Shown: positions 16,514-25,931 of the stretch, one piece after another | Layout of the letters: each line of letters starts with the position of its first letter | How positions within the stretch are numbered: position 1 is the first letter of the stretch | DNA from: Ottowia thiooxydans DSM 14619 | GTDB lineage: Bacteria; Pseudomonadota; Gammaproteobacteria; Burkholderiales; Burkholderiaceae_C | Length of the DNA: 64,000 nt | Direction: 5' to 3' | NCBI RefSeq assembly: GCF_000422885.1 | Contig: NZ_AUGX01000001.1 | Coordinates: 249,238-313,237 of the forward strand | Translations under genes and position numbers: made by a program | The notes under the pieces: generated by a model | Database searches by the model: none | Told to the model about the DNA's origin: nothing | The model's input: only the letters and a program-made list of their open reading frames with translations

Positions 16514-17248
16514 ATGAGCACCCCACTTCTTCGCATCCAGCAACTGCGCGCAGGTTATGGCCGGGCAGAGGTATTGCATGGCATTGATCTGCACGCAGAC
16601 AAGGGCAGCGTGATCACCGTCATCGGCCCTAACGGCGCCGGAAAGTCCACCCTCCTCAATAGCATGATGGGCCTGCTGCCCTCCAAGGGCCTGGTCGAAT
16701 ACGAAGGCGAGGACATTGGCACGCTCACCCTGGAAGAGCGCGTGATGCGCGGTATTGCCCTGGTGCCGGAAAAGCGCGAACTGTTCGGCACTATGCCGGT
16801 AGAAGACAATCTGGTGCTGGGCGGCTACCGGCAGATGCGCCTGGGCAACGCCCAGTGGCGTTCACGCCTGGACGATGTGTATGCGTTGTTCCCGCGGCTG
16901 AAGGAGCGCCGCACTCAGTTGGCCGGCACACTCTCAGGCGGTGAACGCCAGATGTTGGCGGTGGGCCGATCTCTGATGTCGGGTCCGCAGGTGCTGATGC
17001 TGGATGAGCCCAGCCTGGGTTTGGCACCGCTGATCGTGAAAGAGATCTTTTCCATCATCACGACCCTGCGCCAAACCGGCGTGACCATCGTGCTGGTGGA
17101 GCAGAATGCGCGCGCCGCGCTGGCAGTTGCCGACCATGGTTACGTGCTGGAAATGGGCGAACTGAGCCTACAAGGCCCGGCGGCCGAGTTGGCGCAAGAC
17201 GCACGTGTCATCGATACCTACCTGGGTGCCACCAGGAAGCCGGATTAG
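16514..17248 (+). CDS. livF: ABC transporter ATP-binding protein, LivF type
   Basis: This 244-residue ATPase has Walker A GPNGAGKSTLLNS, the signature LSGGERQMLAVGR, Walker B QVLMLDEPSLGL, and the C-terminal LVEQNARAAL segment typical of LivF. It starts one base after the LivM-LivG stop and closes the first importer. The downstream 230 bases (17249-17478) carry no gene I can support and lead to a LysR regulator. Confidence 0.94.
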   Translation: MSTPLLRIQQLRAGYGRAEVLHGIDLHADKGSVITVIGPNGAGKSTLLNSMMGLLPSKGLVEYEGEDIGTLTLEERVMRGIALVPEKRELFGTMPVEDNLVLGGYRQMRLGNAQWRSRLDDVYALFPRLKERRTQLAGTLSGGERQMLAVGRSLMSGPQVLMLDEPSLGLAPLIVKEIFSIITTLRQTGVTIVLVEQNARAALAVADHGYVLEMGELSLQGPAAELAQDARVIDTYLGATRKPD

Positions 17249-17478
17249 GGCTTGTTCTTCATGGATGCCTATCCTCCCTAAGCGAGGTGGTACCGCTTAA
17301 CCGCTGTGGCTCCCAGGCCGAAGCGCGATGAACTGCGGATGCCGATGAGGAATGGCGGTCTTATGAACTTCTGCCGAAGATACCCTGGCTATGGAGGGGG
17401 CCGCTACCGTCGCTGCGATGCGCTTGGCATCAGGGTCCGTTACAGTCCGCACGGTTGCCACTCCTTTGACCGCCAACC

Positions 17479-18432
17479 ATGGATATGCGTGCGATCTACT
17501 ATTTCGTCAATGCTTACGAGGAACGCAGTTTCACCGCCGCAGCTGAGAAAGTGCACGTCGTTCAATCGGCGCTGAGTGCGCAGATCCGCAATTTGGAAGA
17601 CGAGTTCGGTACACCACTCTTTGAGCGCGGAGCGCGAGGGGTGGATCCCACTCCGGCCGGGCAGCGACTGTATGAGCTGAGTCTGCCGCTGCTGCGCGAT
17701 CTGGCCTCCGCCAAGCAGGAGATCGTAGATTTGGTGCAGGGCAAGAAGATTACGGGAGCCTTGCGCATTGGCCTTCCTTCCTCTATCTGCAGGGGTATCC
17801 TGGGTGGTGTGCTACGGGAGTTTCGCGAGCGTTACCCTAAGGTGGATGTGAGCGTCGTGGAAGCCTACCATCGTACTTTGACAGACCAGGTTCAGGCCGG
17901 GCAACTAGACGTGGCACTGGCCGCAATGCCGCAGGAGCACAGCGGTCTCGCGTTTCACTCCAGCATACGCGATCTATGCGTGATGGTTTCAGGCCGGCCT
18001 ATCCTTGGCGAATCCCTCACACCCTGTGATTTGACCGCGCGCGACGATCTCAAACTGGTCGTGCCCTCCGACCGCCATCTGTTGGGGCAGGCGATCAGCA
18101 CACTCATTGCCAGCGGCGCCGTCAAGCCGCGCTCGCTGATGCGGGTCGACGGCACTATCGCAACGATGGAAAGCGTCCTTGCCTCGGACTGGGCATGTCT
18201 GTGCCCCATGACCGCTGTGGTCAATGAACTCGACTCGAAGGAATTCTTTATCTATCCGGTTGTTAAACCCGACCTGCGCTTTGACCTCTACCTGGTGCGC
18301 GATCAGCGCAGGCCGCTTACGCCGGCGGCCAGGGCTTTCGCGGAAATCCTGGAGCGCAGGCTTGGTGAGGTGCGCGCCAGGTGGGACGCCGCAGTAGGTG
18401 AGCACGAAAAGTCGCTACAAGAGGCGTCCTAG
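17479..18432 (+). CDS. LysR-family transcriptional regulator
   Basis: This 317-residue LysR protein starts MDMRAIYYFVNAYEERSFT, followed by the helix-turn-helix AAAEKVHVVQSALSAQIRNL and an effector domain. It sits in the same direction between the first Liv importer and the Baeyer-Villiger monooxygenase, 230 bases after the former and 101 bases before the latter. It is a good candidate local regulator of the monooxygenase-hydrolase pair. No clear operator was seen. Confidence 0.93.
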   Translation: MDMRAIYYFVNAYEERSFTAAAEKVHVVQSALSAQIRNLEDEFGTPLFERGARGVDPTPAGQRLYELSLPLLRDLASAKQEIVDLVQGKKITGALRIGLPSSICRGILGGVLREFRERYPKVDVSVVEAYHRTLTDQVQAGQLDVALAAMPQEHSGLAFHSSIRDLCVMVSGRPILGESLTPCDLTARDDLKLVVPSDRHLLGQAISTLIASGAVKPRSLMRVDGTIATMESVLASDWACLCPMTAVVNELDSKEFFIYPVVKPDLRFDLYLVRDQRRPLTPAARAFAEILERRLGEVRARWDAAVGEHEKSLQEAS

Positions 18433-18533
18433 CGGGAGCGTTGAACGAGTCATCGGTTTGAGTGATGGGTGACATCCATTTAAATCGCTTTTTCTGAGTT
18501 GTCCCGCTGACTAGTATTGCGGTCATTCAGAAA

Positions 18534-20498
18534 ATGACCGAGACAACGATGGATCCGATGATCGAGAGAGCATGCCGCGACGAGGCGGTGCTGCGCCAGT
18601 CGCTGCAGGACGCGGATACAGTTCCCGCACTGATGGTGCTGGCCCAGTTGACCGACGAGACGGCACTGCTGGAGGAGGCCGCCCCCTACATTGAGGGTGC
18701 ATGGAGCTATCAGCAGAAGATTCCTCCTGCGCTGGCCGAACGCATCCGTGAGCGCTTGATTGGCGCGCTCCACGAGTACGCGCAGAACGGGAAAGCAGTT
18801 CCGCGCGTGGTGCCTGACGAGCGTTTGCAGCGCATCATGAGCGTGGGGGCTGGTCAAGCCGTACCGGCATCCTACGTGCCGCTGCTGATCGAGGAAATGC
18901 GGCTGGCGCACGAAGATCCGCGGGCGGTGCCTTGGCACTCCGGTGAGCCGCCGGAGGCTGTGAAGGATTTCCGGGTAGTGGTTATAGGCGCGGGCCTCTC
19001 GGGCATCTGTGCTGGCATTCGCCTGCGGCAGGCGGGTATCCCATTCGTGATTCTCGAGAAGAACCAGGAGATGGTGGGGACTTGGCTCGAGAACGACTAT
19101 CCCGGCTGTGGCGTGGACACCCCCAACCATTTTTACTCATTCTCGTTCAACCCAAAAAACGACTGGTCTCACCATTTCGCCAAGCGCGATGAGATCTTTG
19201 AGTACTTCAGGGATACGGCCGAGCTTCATGATCTGCGTCGCCACGTGCGGTTCGGCGTGGAGGTCACTCAGCTGAACTATGAGCAGGACAGGGCGCTTTG
19301 GTCCCTTGAGTTGCGCCTGGAAGATGGCACTATCGAGACGATGGGTGCTCATGCTGTGATCAGTGCAGTGGGCATTCTCAATCGGCCTGCAGTGCCGGTG
19401 ATCGAGGGCCTGGAGAAATTCGCTGGCCCTTGCTTCCATACCGCGCGTTGGGATCATACGGTTGATCTCAAGGGTAAACGCGTGGCCATGATCGGAACCG
19501 GGGCGAGCGCTATGCAAGCTGGGCCGGAGATCGCACCCGATGTGGCCAAGCTCACGCTGTTTCAGCGCTCTCCGCACTGGGCCGCTCACAACCCCAATTA
19601 CCACAAGCCCGTGAGCGCTGGTCATCAGTGGGCACTGGAGCACATACCCTTGTTCACGGAGTGGTGCCGCTTCCTGCTTTTCTGGGCTGGGTCTGATGGC
19701 TTCCACGATACGCTGCAGGTTGATCCCAACTGGACTCAGCCCGAGCTGTCACTCAATCGCGAGAACCACGCCATGCGGGAGGTGTTGATTGCGCATATCC
19801 GCCGTGAGTTGGACGGTGACGAGGCATTGATCGCCAAGTGCATCCCGAACTACCCGCCGTATGGCAAGCGCATGCTTCGCGACAACCATTGGTATCGCAC
19901 GCTGCGCCGGCCTAACGTGGAGCTTGAGAACGGTCCTATTGCGCACATCACCGAAGACGCGGTCATCATGCAGGACGGTACTCGACATGAGGTGGACGCT
20001 CTCGTGCTGGCCACCGGCTTCCATGCGGGCAAGGTGTTGTGGCCGATGGAGATCACTGGGCGCGATGGCTTGCGCCTGAGTGAAGTGTGGCAAGGCGAGA
20101 ACCCGCGTGCCTACAAAGGCATGACCATGCCCGGCTTTCCAAACCTGTTCTTGACATGCGGGCCCAATACCGCGCTGGCGCATGGTGGAAGCCTTGTGTT
20201 TCACACGGAGTGCCAAGTGAAGTACATCATGCAGGCGCTCCGCTCAATGCTTGAGAGCGGTTGCTCGGCGATAGAGGTACGAGAGGACATCCATGACCGC
20301 TACAACGACGAGGTCGACGAGCGCTGCCGTGGCATGGTCTGGTCGCACCCCGGTGTGAGCAGCTGGTACAAAAACCGCGACAACCGCGTCACGATTACTT
20401 CGCCATGGAAGCTGGTGGATTACTGGCAACTCACGCGTGAATTCGAACCTGACGACTATCTCGTCACCCCCTCCGCTACAAACCCTTCCGCTGTTTAA
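18534..20498 (+). CDS. Baeyer-Villiger monooxygenase, 4-hydroxyacetophenone monooxygenase type
   Basis: This 654-residue flavoprotein has an N-terminal extension of about 140 residues, the FAD motif GAGLSG (152-157), the Baeyer-Villiger fingerprint F296-x-G-x-x-x-H302-x-x-x-W306-D, and a second NADPH motif GTGASA (321-326). The extension and the C-terminal pattern (GTGFHA-like ATGFHAGK, GPNTALAHGG, SSWYKN) match 4-hydroxyacetophenone monooxygenases rather than cyclohexanone ones. It would insert oxygen beside an aryl-ketone carbonyl to form an ester. The next gene is an alpha/beta hydrolase suited to cleave that ester. A start at the ATG at 18549 is also possible. Confidence 0.9.
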   Translation: MTETTMDPMIERACRDEAVLRQSLQDADTVPALMVLAQLTDETALLEEAAPYIEGAWSYQQKIPPALAERIRERLIGALHEYAQNGKAVPRVVPDERLQRIMSVGAGQAVPASYVPLLIEEMRLAHEDPRAVPWHSGEPPEAVKDFRVVVIGAGLSGICAGIRLRQAGIPFVILEKNQEMVGTWLENDYPGCGVDTPNHFYSFSFNPKNDWSHHFAKRDEIFEYFRDTAELHDLRRHVRFGVEVTQLNYEQDRALWSLELRLEDGTIETMGAHAVISAVGILNRPAVPVIEGLEKFAGPCFHTARWDHTVDLKGKRVAMIGTGASAMQAGPEIAPDVAKLTLFQRSPHWAAHNPNYHKPVSAGHQWALEHIPLFTEWCRFLLFWAGSDGFHDTLQVDPNWTQPELSLNRENHAMREVLIAHIRRELDGDEALIAKCIPNYPPYGKRMLRDNHWYRTLRRPNVELENGPIAHITEDAVIMQDGTRHEVDALVLATGFHAGKVLWPMEITGRDGLRLSEVWQGENPRAYKGMTMPGFPNLFLTCGPNTALAHGGSLVFHTECQVKYIMQALRSMLESGCSAIEVREDIHDRYNDEVDERCRGMVWSHPGVSSWYKNRDNRVTITSPWKLVDYWQLTREFEPDDYLVTPSATNPSAV

Positions 20499-20505
20499 AC
20501 CTGAC

Positions 20506-21282
20506 ATGATGCAATTCGAATCTACCTACACCGTGCGAGGCGTCAAGCTGAGAATGTTTCGCGGCGGACATGGCGAGCCCACGCTTTTTCTGCATGGCGC
20601 CGCCGGTCTGAGCCACTGGACACCGTTTTTTGAGACCATGTCGCATGGGTTTGACTTCATTGCTATTGAGCACCCGGGTTACGGAAAGTCGGACTCGCCA
20701 GAGTGGATCTCATCTATTGACGAACTCGCGACGTTTTATCTGGATGTGATCGAGGGCTTGGGTGTGGAGCGTGTCCATCTGATTGGCAGTTCGCTCGGTG
20801 GATGGTTGGCGAGCGAGATCGCCGTGCGCAATAGCGCTCTGCTACGAAGCCTGACATTGCTCGGGCCTGCGGGCTTGCGGCGCGACGACATTCCAGTGCC
20901 CGATATGCTGTCCTGGACACCCCAGGAGGTTACACGCAAGGCTTATTTCGATCAGGAAATTGTTGAGCGCATCCTTTCCATGGACATGACCGACGAGCAG
21001 AAGCAAATGCTGGCTAAGAACCGAGCCAGCACTGCGCGCTTGGGCGGCCCAACGGGGTTCTTCAATCCAGCGCTGGAAGAGCAACTACGCCAACTGACCA
21101 CGCCTTCATTGGTGCTGTGGGGTGATACAGACCTGATTTGCCCTACGCCTTACGCCGACGTGTGGAGTAGTGCGCTGCCGCGTGTTCGCAAGGTGATCCT
21201 GCCGCGTTGCGGCCATCTGCCCCACTTTGAGCAGCCAGAAGAGACCGCCCGTCACATCAAGGCTTTCCTGGGCGAACTTTGA
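20506..21282 (+). CDS. Alpha/beta hydrolase, probable ester hydrolase
   Basis: This 258-residue alpha/beta-hydrolase has the oxyanion segment LFLHGAAG (28-34), nucleophile elbow G94-S-S96-L-G98, an acid residue in LWGDTD and catalytic histidine in RCGHLPHFEQP. The frame is open further up to 20437, overlapping the monooxygenase. The ATG at 20506, seven bases after that gene's stop, is the natural start. Pairing of an acetophenone-type monooxygenase with an esterase is the known arrangement in 4-hydroxyacetophenone degradation. It is also similar in layout to meta-cleavage product hydrolases. Confidence 0.88.
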   Translation: MMQFESTYTVRGVKLRMFRGGHGEPTLFLHGAAGLSHWTPFFETMSHGFDFIAIEHPGYGKSDSPEWISSIDELATFYLDVIEGLGVERVHLIGSSLGGWLASEIAVRNSALLRSLTLLGPAGLRRDDIPVPDMLSWTPQEVTRKAYFDQEIVERILSMDMTDEQKQMLAKNRASTARLGGPTGFFNPALEEQLRQLTTPSLVLWGDTDLICPTPYADVWSSALPRVRKVILPRCGHLPHFEQPEETARHIKAFLGEL

Positions 21283-21392
21283 GCACCGGGGGGCTTCCCT
21301 TCGTTTCCTTGCCTTTCCACCTTTGGCCAGTTCTTGCCATTTCGCATAGTGGGCGTCAGACCCGCTTTTCCTTTCATTTATTGGAGACAACC

Positions 21393-22553
21393 ATGACTAT
21401 CAAGAATCTCATGCTCGCGGCTGCTGCTGCGTTCACGCTGGTTGCGGCGTCCGCTGCCTCGGCTAATAACAACACGATCCGCATTGGCACGTTCAATCCG
21501 GCCACCGGGCCCGCTGCCACCATTGGAGATCCCGAACTCAAAGCTGTTCGGCTGTGGGTGAAGTTGCTCAATCAGAAAGGCGGCATCGATGGCCGCAAGA
21601 TTGAGCTGGTTGAGTATGACGATCAATCCAAGTCGGCTATGGCGGTGAGCTACATGAAGCGCTTGATCGAGAATGACAAGGTCGATATCGTGGTGGGTGG
21701 TGGGGTTTCAGGTAATGCGCTGGCAGCGGCGCCTATCGCGGAAGCCGCTGGCGTCCCCTTCGTGGCAATGGGCACCACCAGCCGTCTGACCGAGCCGGTT
21801 CGCCCGTGGGTGTTCAAGGTGGCGGCCGGCGAGGCGCTGACCGTGCGCAAGACGCTCATCCACATGAAAAACCGTGGAGTGACCAAGGTGGGGTTGCTGT
21901 CGTCCACCTCCGCATTCGGAGTTTCCGGGCAACAAGCGGTGCGTGATCTGGTGCCGGCCATGGGCATGACTTTAGTAGCTGATGAGCAGTACGCGGACGC
22001 AGATAAAGATCTTTCTCCACAGCTCAACACCATTCGGGGCAAAGGCCCGGATGCGGTCTTTGTATTCGGCTTGGGAGCGGGCGCTGCATTGGCAGCTAAG
22101 AACTACCACCAGTTGCAGATCGGAAAACCGTTCTACGTAGCAACGGGTAACGCCACCGAGCGCTTCATTGAACTGGCTGGCCCCGGTGCCGAGGGCGTTC
22201 TGATGTCCACAGTGGCCATGCCAATTGTTGACCAACTGGCGGACAACGATCCACGCAAGAAGATCATCCAGACGCTCAAGCACGAGTATGAGAAGGAATA
22301 CAAGATCGAAGTCTCGGCCTTCGCCGCCACGGGCTACGATGGATTGATGATCGCGGCTGATGCTATTCGCCGCGCTGGTGGTGCGCAAGACAAGAAGAAG
22401 GTACGTGAGGCCCTGGAGTCGACCAAGGGCCTGGTCATGATCAACGGTACCTATACCTACACGCCGAAAGACCACGCCGGGCTCGATATCGATTCGGTCT
22501 ACACCATGCGCGTGAAAGGCAAGGGCTTCGTGTTGGAGAAAGACGCGCCTTGA
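21393..22553 (+). CDS. Liv-type ABC transporter periplasmic binding protein
   Basis: This 387-residue binding protein starts at the ATG after TTGGAGACAACC. A signal peptide ends near ASA-NNNTIRIGTF. The mature part shows FNPATGPAATIGDPELKA and GGIDGRKIELVEYDD, typical of LivK proteins. It is the binding component of the second Liv importer (21393-25885) and is clearly distinct in sequence from the one at 12450, so the two importers probably take different aromatic substrates. It follows the hydrolase by 110 bases. Confidence 0.93.
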   Translation: MTIKNLMLAAAAAFTLVAASAASANNNTIRIGTFNPATGPAATIGDPELKAVRLWVKLLNQKGGIDGRKIELVEYDDQSKSAMAVSYMKRLIENDKVDIVVGGGVSGNALAAAPIAEAAGVPFVAMGTTSRLTEPVRPWVFKVAAGEALTVRKTLIHMKNRGVTKVGLLSSTSAFGVSGQQAVRDLVPAMGMTLVADEQYADADKDLSPQLNTIRGKGPDAVFVFGLGAGAALAAKNYHQLQIGKPFYVATGNATERFIELAGPGAEGVLMSTVAMPIVDQLADNDPRKKIIQTLKHEYEKEYKIEVSAFAATGYDGLMIAADAIRRAGGAQDKKKVREALESTKGLVMINGTYTYTPKDHAGLDIDSVYTMRVKGKGFVLEKDAP

Positions 22554-22597
22554 GTCGCGTTCGCAATCACTGACGGCAACCGCATCGGGATCGATCA

Positions 22598-23470
22598 ATG
22601 GATGGTTTTCTACAGCTGGCGATCTCCGGTGTCGCCATGGGTTCAATTTATGCGCTGGTCGGCTTAGGCTATGCGCTGATCTACAACGCTAGCCACGTGG
22701 TCAATCTCGCGCAGGGCGAGTTCGTGATGCTGGGGGGCATGGGCGCGGTGTCGCTCGCAGGCCTGGGGCTGCCACTTCCAGTGGCCATGTTCCTGGCGGT
22801 GGTGGGTACGGCGCTAGTCGGCTTGCTGATGGCCCGCCTGACCATCGAGCCGCGCAGGCAGGCGCCCGTGCTCTCGCTGATGCTGCTCACCATAGGTGTT
22901 GGTATCGTCTTCCGGGGTGTTGCCATGCTGTTGTGGGACAAGGAAGTGCACACGCTGGCGCCTATTGGTAGCGGCGATCTCATCCGGATCATGGGGGTGA
23001 CCATCGTGCCCCAGACTTTATGGGTCATTGGGTTGATGATCGTCGCGGTGTTGGCTGTAGACAGCTTCTTTCGCCGCAGTCGTCACGGCAAGGCGATTCT
23101 GGCCGCAGCCGCTCATCCAATGGCTGCTCAGTTGTTCGGGATCAAGATTGACGTGGTGCTTCGCTGGAGCTTCACGCTTTCCGCGTTCCTGGGCGGCTTG
23201 GCAGGAGTGCTGGTGACACCGCTCACGTTTACCTCGTATGACGTGGGCCTGAACCTGGGTGTCAAGGGCTTTTCTGCCGCCATCATCGGCGGAATGGGCA
23301 ATGGCCTTGGCGCTGTAGTAGGCGGCCTGTTGTTGGGGCTGACGGAGTCCATGGCCGCAGGCTATCTTTCGTCCAGCTATAAGGACCTGATCGCGCTGCT
23401 GGTGATCTTGGCCGTGATGCTGTTGGCGCCGCAGGGTATTTTTGGTGCCCGACACAAGGAGCGTGTATGA
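22598..23470 (+). CDS. livH: ABC transporter permease, LivH type
   Basis: This 290-residue permease of standard LivH length has the opening LQLAISGVAMGSIYALVGLG, the motif HVVNLAQGEFVMLGG and the cytoplasmic loop AAHPMAAQLFGI. About eight membrane segments are expected. Its final four bases overlap the LivM gene (ATGA). It belongs to the second importer. Confidence 0.94.
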   Translation: MDGFLQLAISGVAMGSIYALVGLGYALIYNASHVVNLAQGEFVMLGGMGAVSLAGLGLPLPVAMFLAVVGTALVGLLMARLTIEPRRQAPVLSLMLLTIGVGIVFRGVAMLLWDKEVHTLAPIGSGDLIRIMGVTIVPQTLWVIGLMIVAVLAVDSFFRRSRHGKAILAAAAHPMAAQLFGIKIDVVLRWSFTLSAFLGGLAGVLVTPLTFTSYDVGLNLGVKGFSAAIIGGMGNGLGAVVGGLLLGLTESMAAGYLSSSYKDLIALLVILAVMLLAPQGIFGARHKERV

Positions 23471-24414
23471 AATCCGGTTTCTGGCAATCTCAGACTGGAG
23501 GGTTGGTCACGCTGGCTGCCGTCATGGCATTGCTGCCGATGCTGATCACCAGCGACCTCTACTTCAACGTAGCCAACAACGTGGGCATCCGCGCACTGCT
23601 GTGTCTGGGCCTGAGCCTGCTGCTGGGTTTTGCAGGGCAAATCAGTCTGGGCCATGCGGGCTTCTTCGCCATCGGTGCGTACAGCTCTGCCTTGCTCACG
23701 TCTCGGCTGGACTGGCCGGTGCCGGTTGCGTTGTTGGCGGGCGCTGCGGTGTGCGCGCTGATCGCGTTGATCATTGGACGCTCCATCCTGCGCCTGCGGG
23801 GGCATTTACTGGCTATGGCTACGCTGGCCATGGGGTCGATGATCTACATCATCCTCAATCAAAATGTGGCCCTTTTCGGCGGACCGGATGGCATATCAGT
23901 CAAACCATTCGAGGTAGGCGGTTTTCGGCTGCAGGGTGGATTGCAGTGGTATATCGCCATTTGCTGCGCCGTGCTGGCAGGAACCTGGCTGGCGCTGAAT
24001 CTGGTGAACTCGCCTGTAGGCCGCGCGTTGGTGGCGATCAAGGGCTCGGAAGTGGCGGCGGAGGTGTCAGGCGTGGATATCGCGCGCTACAAGCTGCTGA
24101 TCTTCGTGGTCTCGGCCGTGTACGCCAGCGTGGCGGGTAGCCTGTTCGCGCACTATACGGAGTTCATTACGCCGGGCGAGGCTGAGCTGTTGTATTCATT
24201 CGAGATGTTGATCATCGTCCTTCTGGGGGGAATGGGCTCTATCTACGGTGCCATCGTGGGTGCGGCAATCCTGATGTCACTTCCGCACCTGTTGACCTGG
24301 TTTCATGACTATGAAACGCTCGTCTTCGGCTTGGTACTGGTGTTCACCGTGCTGTTCTTGCCACGTGGCCTGTTGCCAACGCTGCAGCAACGTTGGCGCA
24401 AGAGGGGCGCGTGA
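23467..24414 (+). CDS. livM: ABC transporter permease, LivM type
   Basis: This 315-residue permease has the LivM landmarks LLLGFAGQISLGHAGFFAIG, a central conserved cytoplasmic helix AIKGSEVAAEVSGVDIARYK and a C-terminal DYETLVFGLVLV. Unlike the fused LivM-LivG at 14746, this one is a separate protein. Start and stop both overlap neighbouring genes by a few bases, which indicates one tightly coupled operon. Confidence 0.94.
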   Translation: MKSGFWQSQTGGLVTLAAVMALLPMLITSDLYFNVANNVGIRALLCLGLSLLLGFAGQISLGHAGFFAIGAYSSALLTSRLDWPVPVALLAGAAVCALIALIIGRSILRLRGHLLAMATLAMGSMIYIILNQNVALFGGPDGISVKPFEVGGFRLQGGLQWYIAICCAVLAGTWLALNLVNSPVGRALVAIKGSEVAAEVSGVDIARYKLLIFVVSAVYASVAGSLFAHYTEFITPGEAELLYSFEMLIIVLLGGMGSIYGAIVGAAILMSLPHLLTWFHDYETLVFGLVLVFTVLFLPRGLLPTLQQRWRKRGA

Positions 24415-25181
24415 TGCTGCAGGTGCAACAAGTAGAGATGCGCTTTGGTGGCGTGCAGGCCTTGTCCGGTATCAGCTTCGATGTGCCGCCAGGCAGCATC
24501 ATGGCTGTCATCGGCCCCAATGGAGCTGGCAAGACCACGCTGTTCAATGTGATTAGCGGCCTATACCGTCCCACAAGCGGTAGTGTCTTGTGGGAAGGGC
24601 AGGACCTGACTCGCGTGGCACCACACAGGCTGGCTGGGTTGGGCGTGGCACGCACGTTTCAGAACCCTCAGGTCTTTGATGGCGCGACCTCGCTGCAGAC
24701 GGTGCAAATCGGTAGCCACCGGTTTGCTCACCGTGGGCTGCTCAGTGCGCTGCTGCGCCTGCCGGCCTACAGGCGGGAGGAACGTGCGCTACGCGAACGC
24801 AGTCTGGAGTGGTTGGACTTTGTGGGCTTGGCTGACGCCGCAGACACCCCCGCTGCCGAGCAGTCCTACGGCGCTATCAAGCGTTTGGATCTGGCCCGCG
24901 CCATTGCGGCCGAACCCAGGCTGCTCCTCATGGATGAACCTGCGGCGGGCCTCAATGGTGCGGAAACGGAGCAACTCAAGCACATGATCAAGGCGATTGC
25001 TGCCAGGGGTATCACCGTAGTGCTGGTAGAGCACGACATGAAACTGGTCATGGAAATATCGCACAGCATCGTGGTGTTGAACCTGGGACAAGAATTGGCC
25101 CGGGGCACGCCCGCGGAGATTCGCAGCAACCCTGCCGTGTTGGCTGCCTACCTGGGCGCTGAATCGTTGGAGGCTGCATGA
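24414..25181 (+). CDS. livG: ABC transporter ATP-binding protein, LivG type
   Basis: This 255-residue ATPase has Walker A IGPNGAGKTTLFN, a LivG-type degenerate signature SYGAIKRLDLARAI in place of LSGGQ, Walker B LLLMDEPAAGL and LVEHDMKLVME. The frame is open from 24393, but the ATG at 24414 overlapping the LivM stop (TGATG) matches the usual LivG N-terminus. The stop overlaps the next gene by four bases. Confidence 0.93.
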   Translation: MLQVQQVEMRFGGVQALSGISFDVPPGSIMAVIGPNGAGKTTLFNVISGLYRPTSGSVLWEGQDLTRVAPHRLAGLGVARTFQNPQVFDGATSLQTVQIGSHRFAHRGLLSALLRLPAYRREERALRERSLEWLDFVGLADAADTPAAEQSYGAIKRLDLARAIAAEPRLLLMDEPAAGLNGAETEQLKHMIKAIAARGITVVLVEHDMKLVMEISHSIVVLNLGQELARGTPAEIRSNPAVLAAYLGAESLEAA

Positions 25182-25885
25182 AGCTGCTAGAAGTGAAGGA
25201 CATGCGCGCTGCCTACGGCCGCATCGAAGTGCTTGATGGTGTGTCACTGGACATTGAAGCAGGTGAGATAGTTGCCTTGATCGGTGCCAATGGCGCCGGC
25301 AAGACGACGCTGCTACGCACCTTGTCTGGCGTGCATCCGTTGGCTGCCGGTCAGATTTTTTTCGATGGAGTGGACGTGAGCGCACAGGCATCGCACGTCA
25401 GGTTGCGTGCGGGCATGGCGCAGGTGCCGGAGGGGCGTCAAGTCTTTGGGCCTCTGAGCGTGCGTGACAACCTGCTGATGGGTGCGTACGTGCGTGATCA
25501 GGCGGAAGTGCCTCAAGACATTGAACGCATGCTTGATCTGTTTCCTATCCTGCGTGAGAAACAGCACCTGCCGGCGGGTAGCCTCTCTGGCGGCCAGCAG
25601 CAGATGCTGGCGCTGGGCCGCGCACTGATGGCGCGGCCACGCTTGCTTCTATTGGATGAACCCAGCATGGGGTTGGCTCCGGTCATCGTACAGGAGGTTT
25701 TCCGCATCATTCGGCGACTGCGGGGGCAGGGGACTACCATCTTGTTGGTGGAACAGAACGCTCATCTCGCGTTGACTGTTGCTGACCGGGCTTACGTCAT
25801 GGAGTCGGGCCGTATCGCTTTCAGCGGCGACAGCGGCTCCGTGCGCGGAGACCCGCAGGTGCAGAAGGCGTACTTGGGCTTGTGA
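25178..25885 (+). CDS. livF: ABC transporter ATP-binding protein, LivF type
   Basis: This 235-residue ATPase has Walker A IGANGAGKTTLLRT, signature LSGGQQQMLALGR, Walker B LLLLDEPSMGLAP and the LivF ending with LLVEQNAHLALTVADRAYV. It is the last gene of the second importer. The 46-base gap to the following LysR gene leaves little room for a separate promoter. Confidence 0.94.
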   Translation: MKLLEVKDMRAAYGRIEVLDGVSLDIEAGEIVALIGANGAGKTTLLRTLSGVHPLAAGQIFFDGVDVSAQASHVRLRAGMAQVPEGRQVFGPLSVRDNLLMGAYVRDQAEVPQDIERMLDLFPILREKQHLPAGSLSGGQQQMLALGRALMARPRLLLLDEPSMGLAPVIVQEVFRIIRRLRGQGTTILLVEQNAHLALTVADRAYVMESGRIAFSGDSGSVRGDPQVQKAYLGL

Positions 25886-25931
25886 CGCCGAGATAGCGCA
25901 GCGAATGGCCGTCCCATGCCAGAATTCCTGC

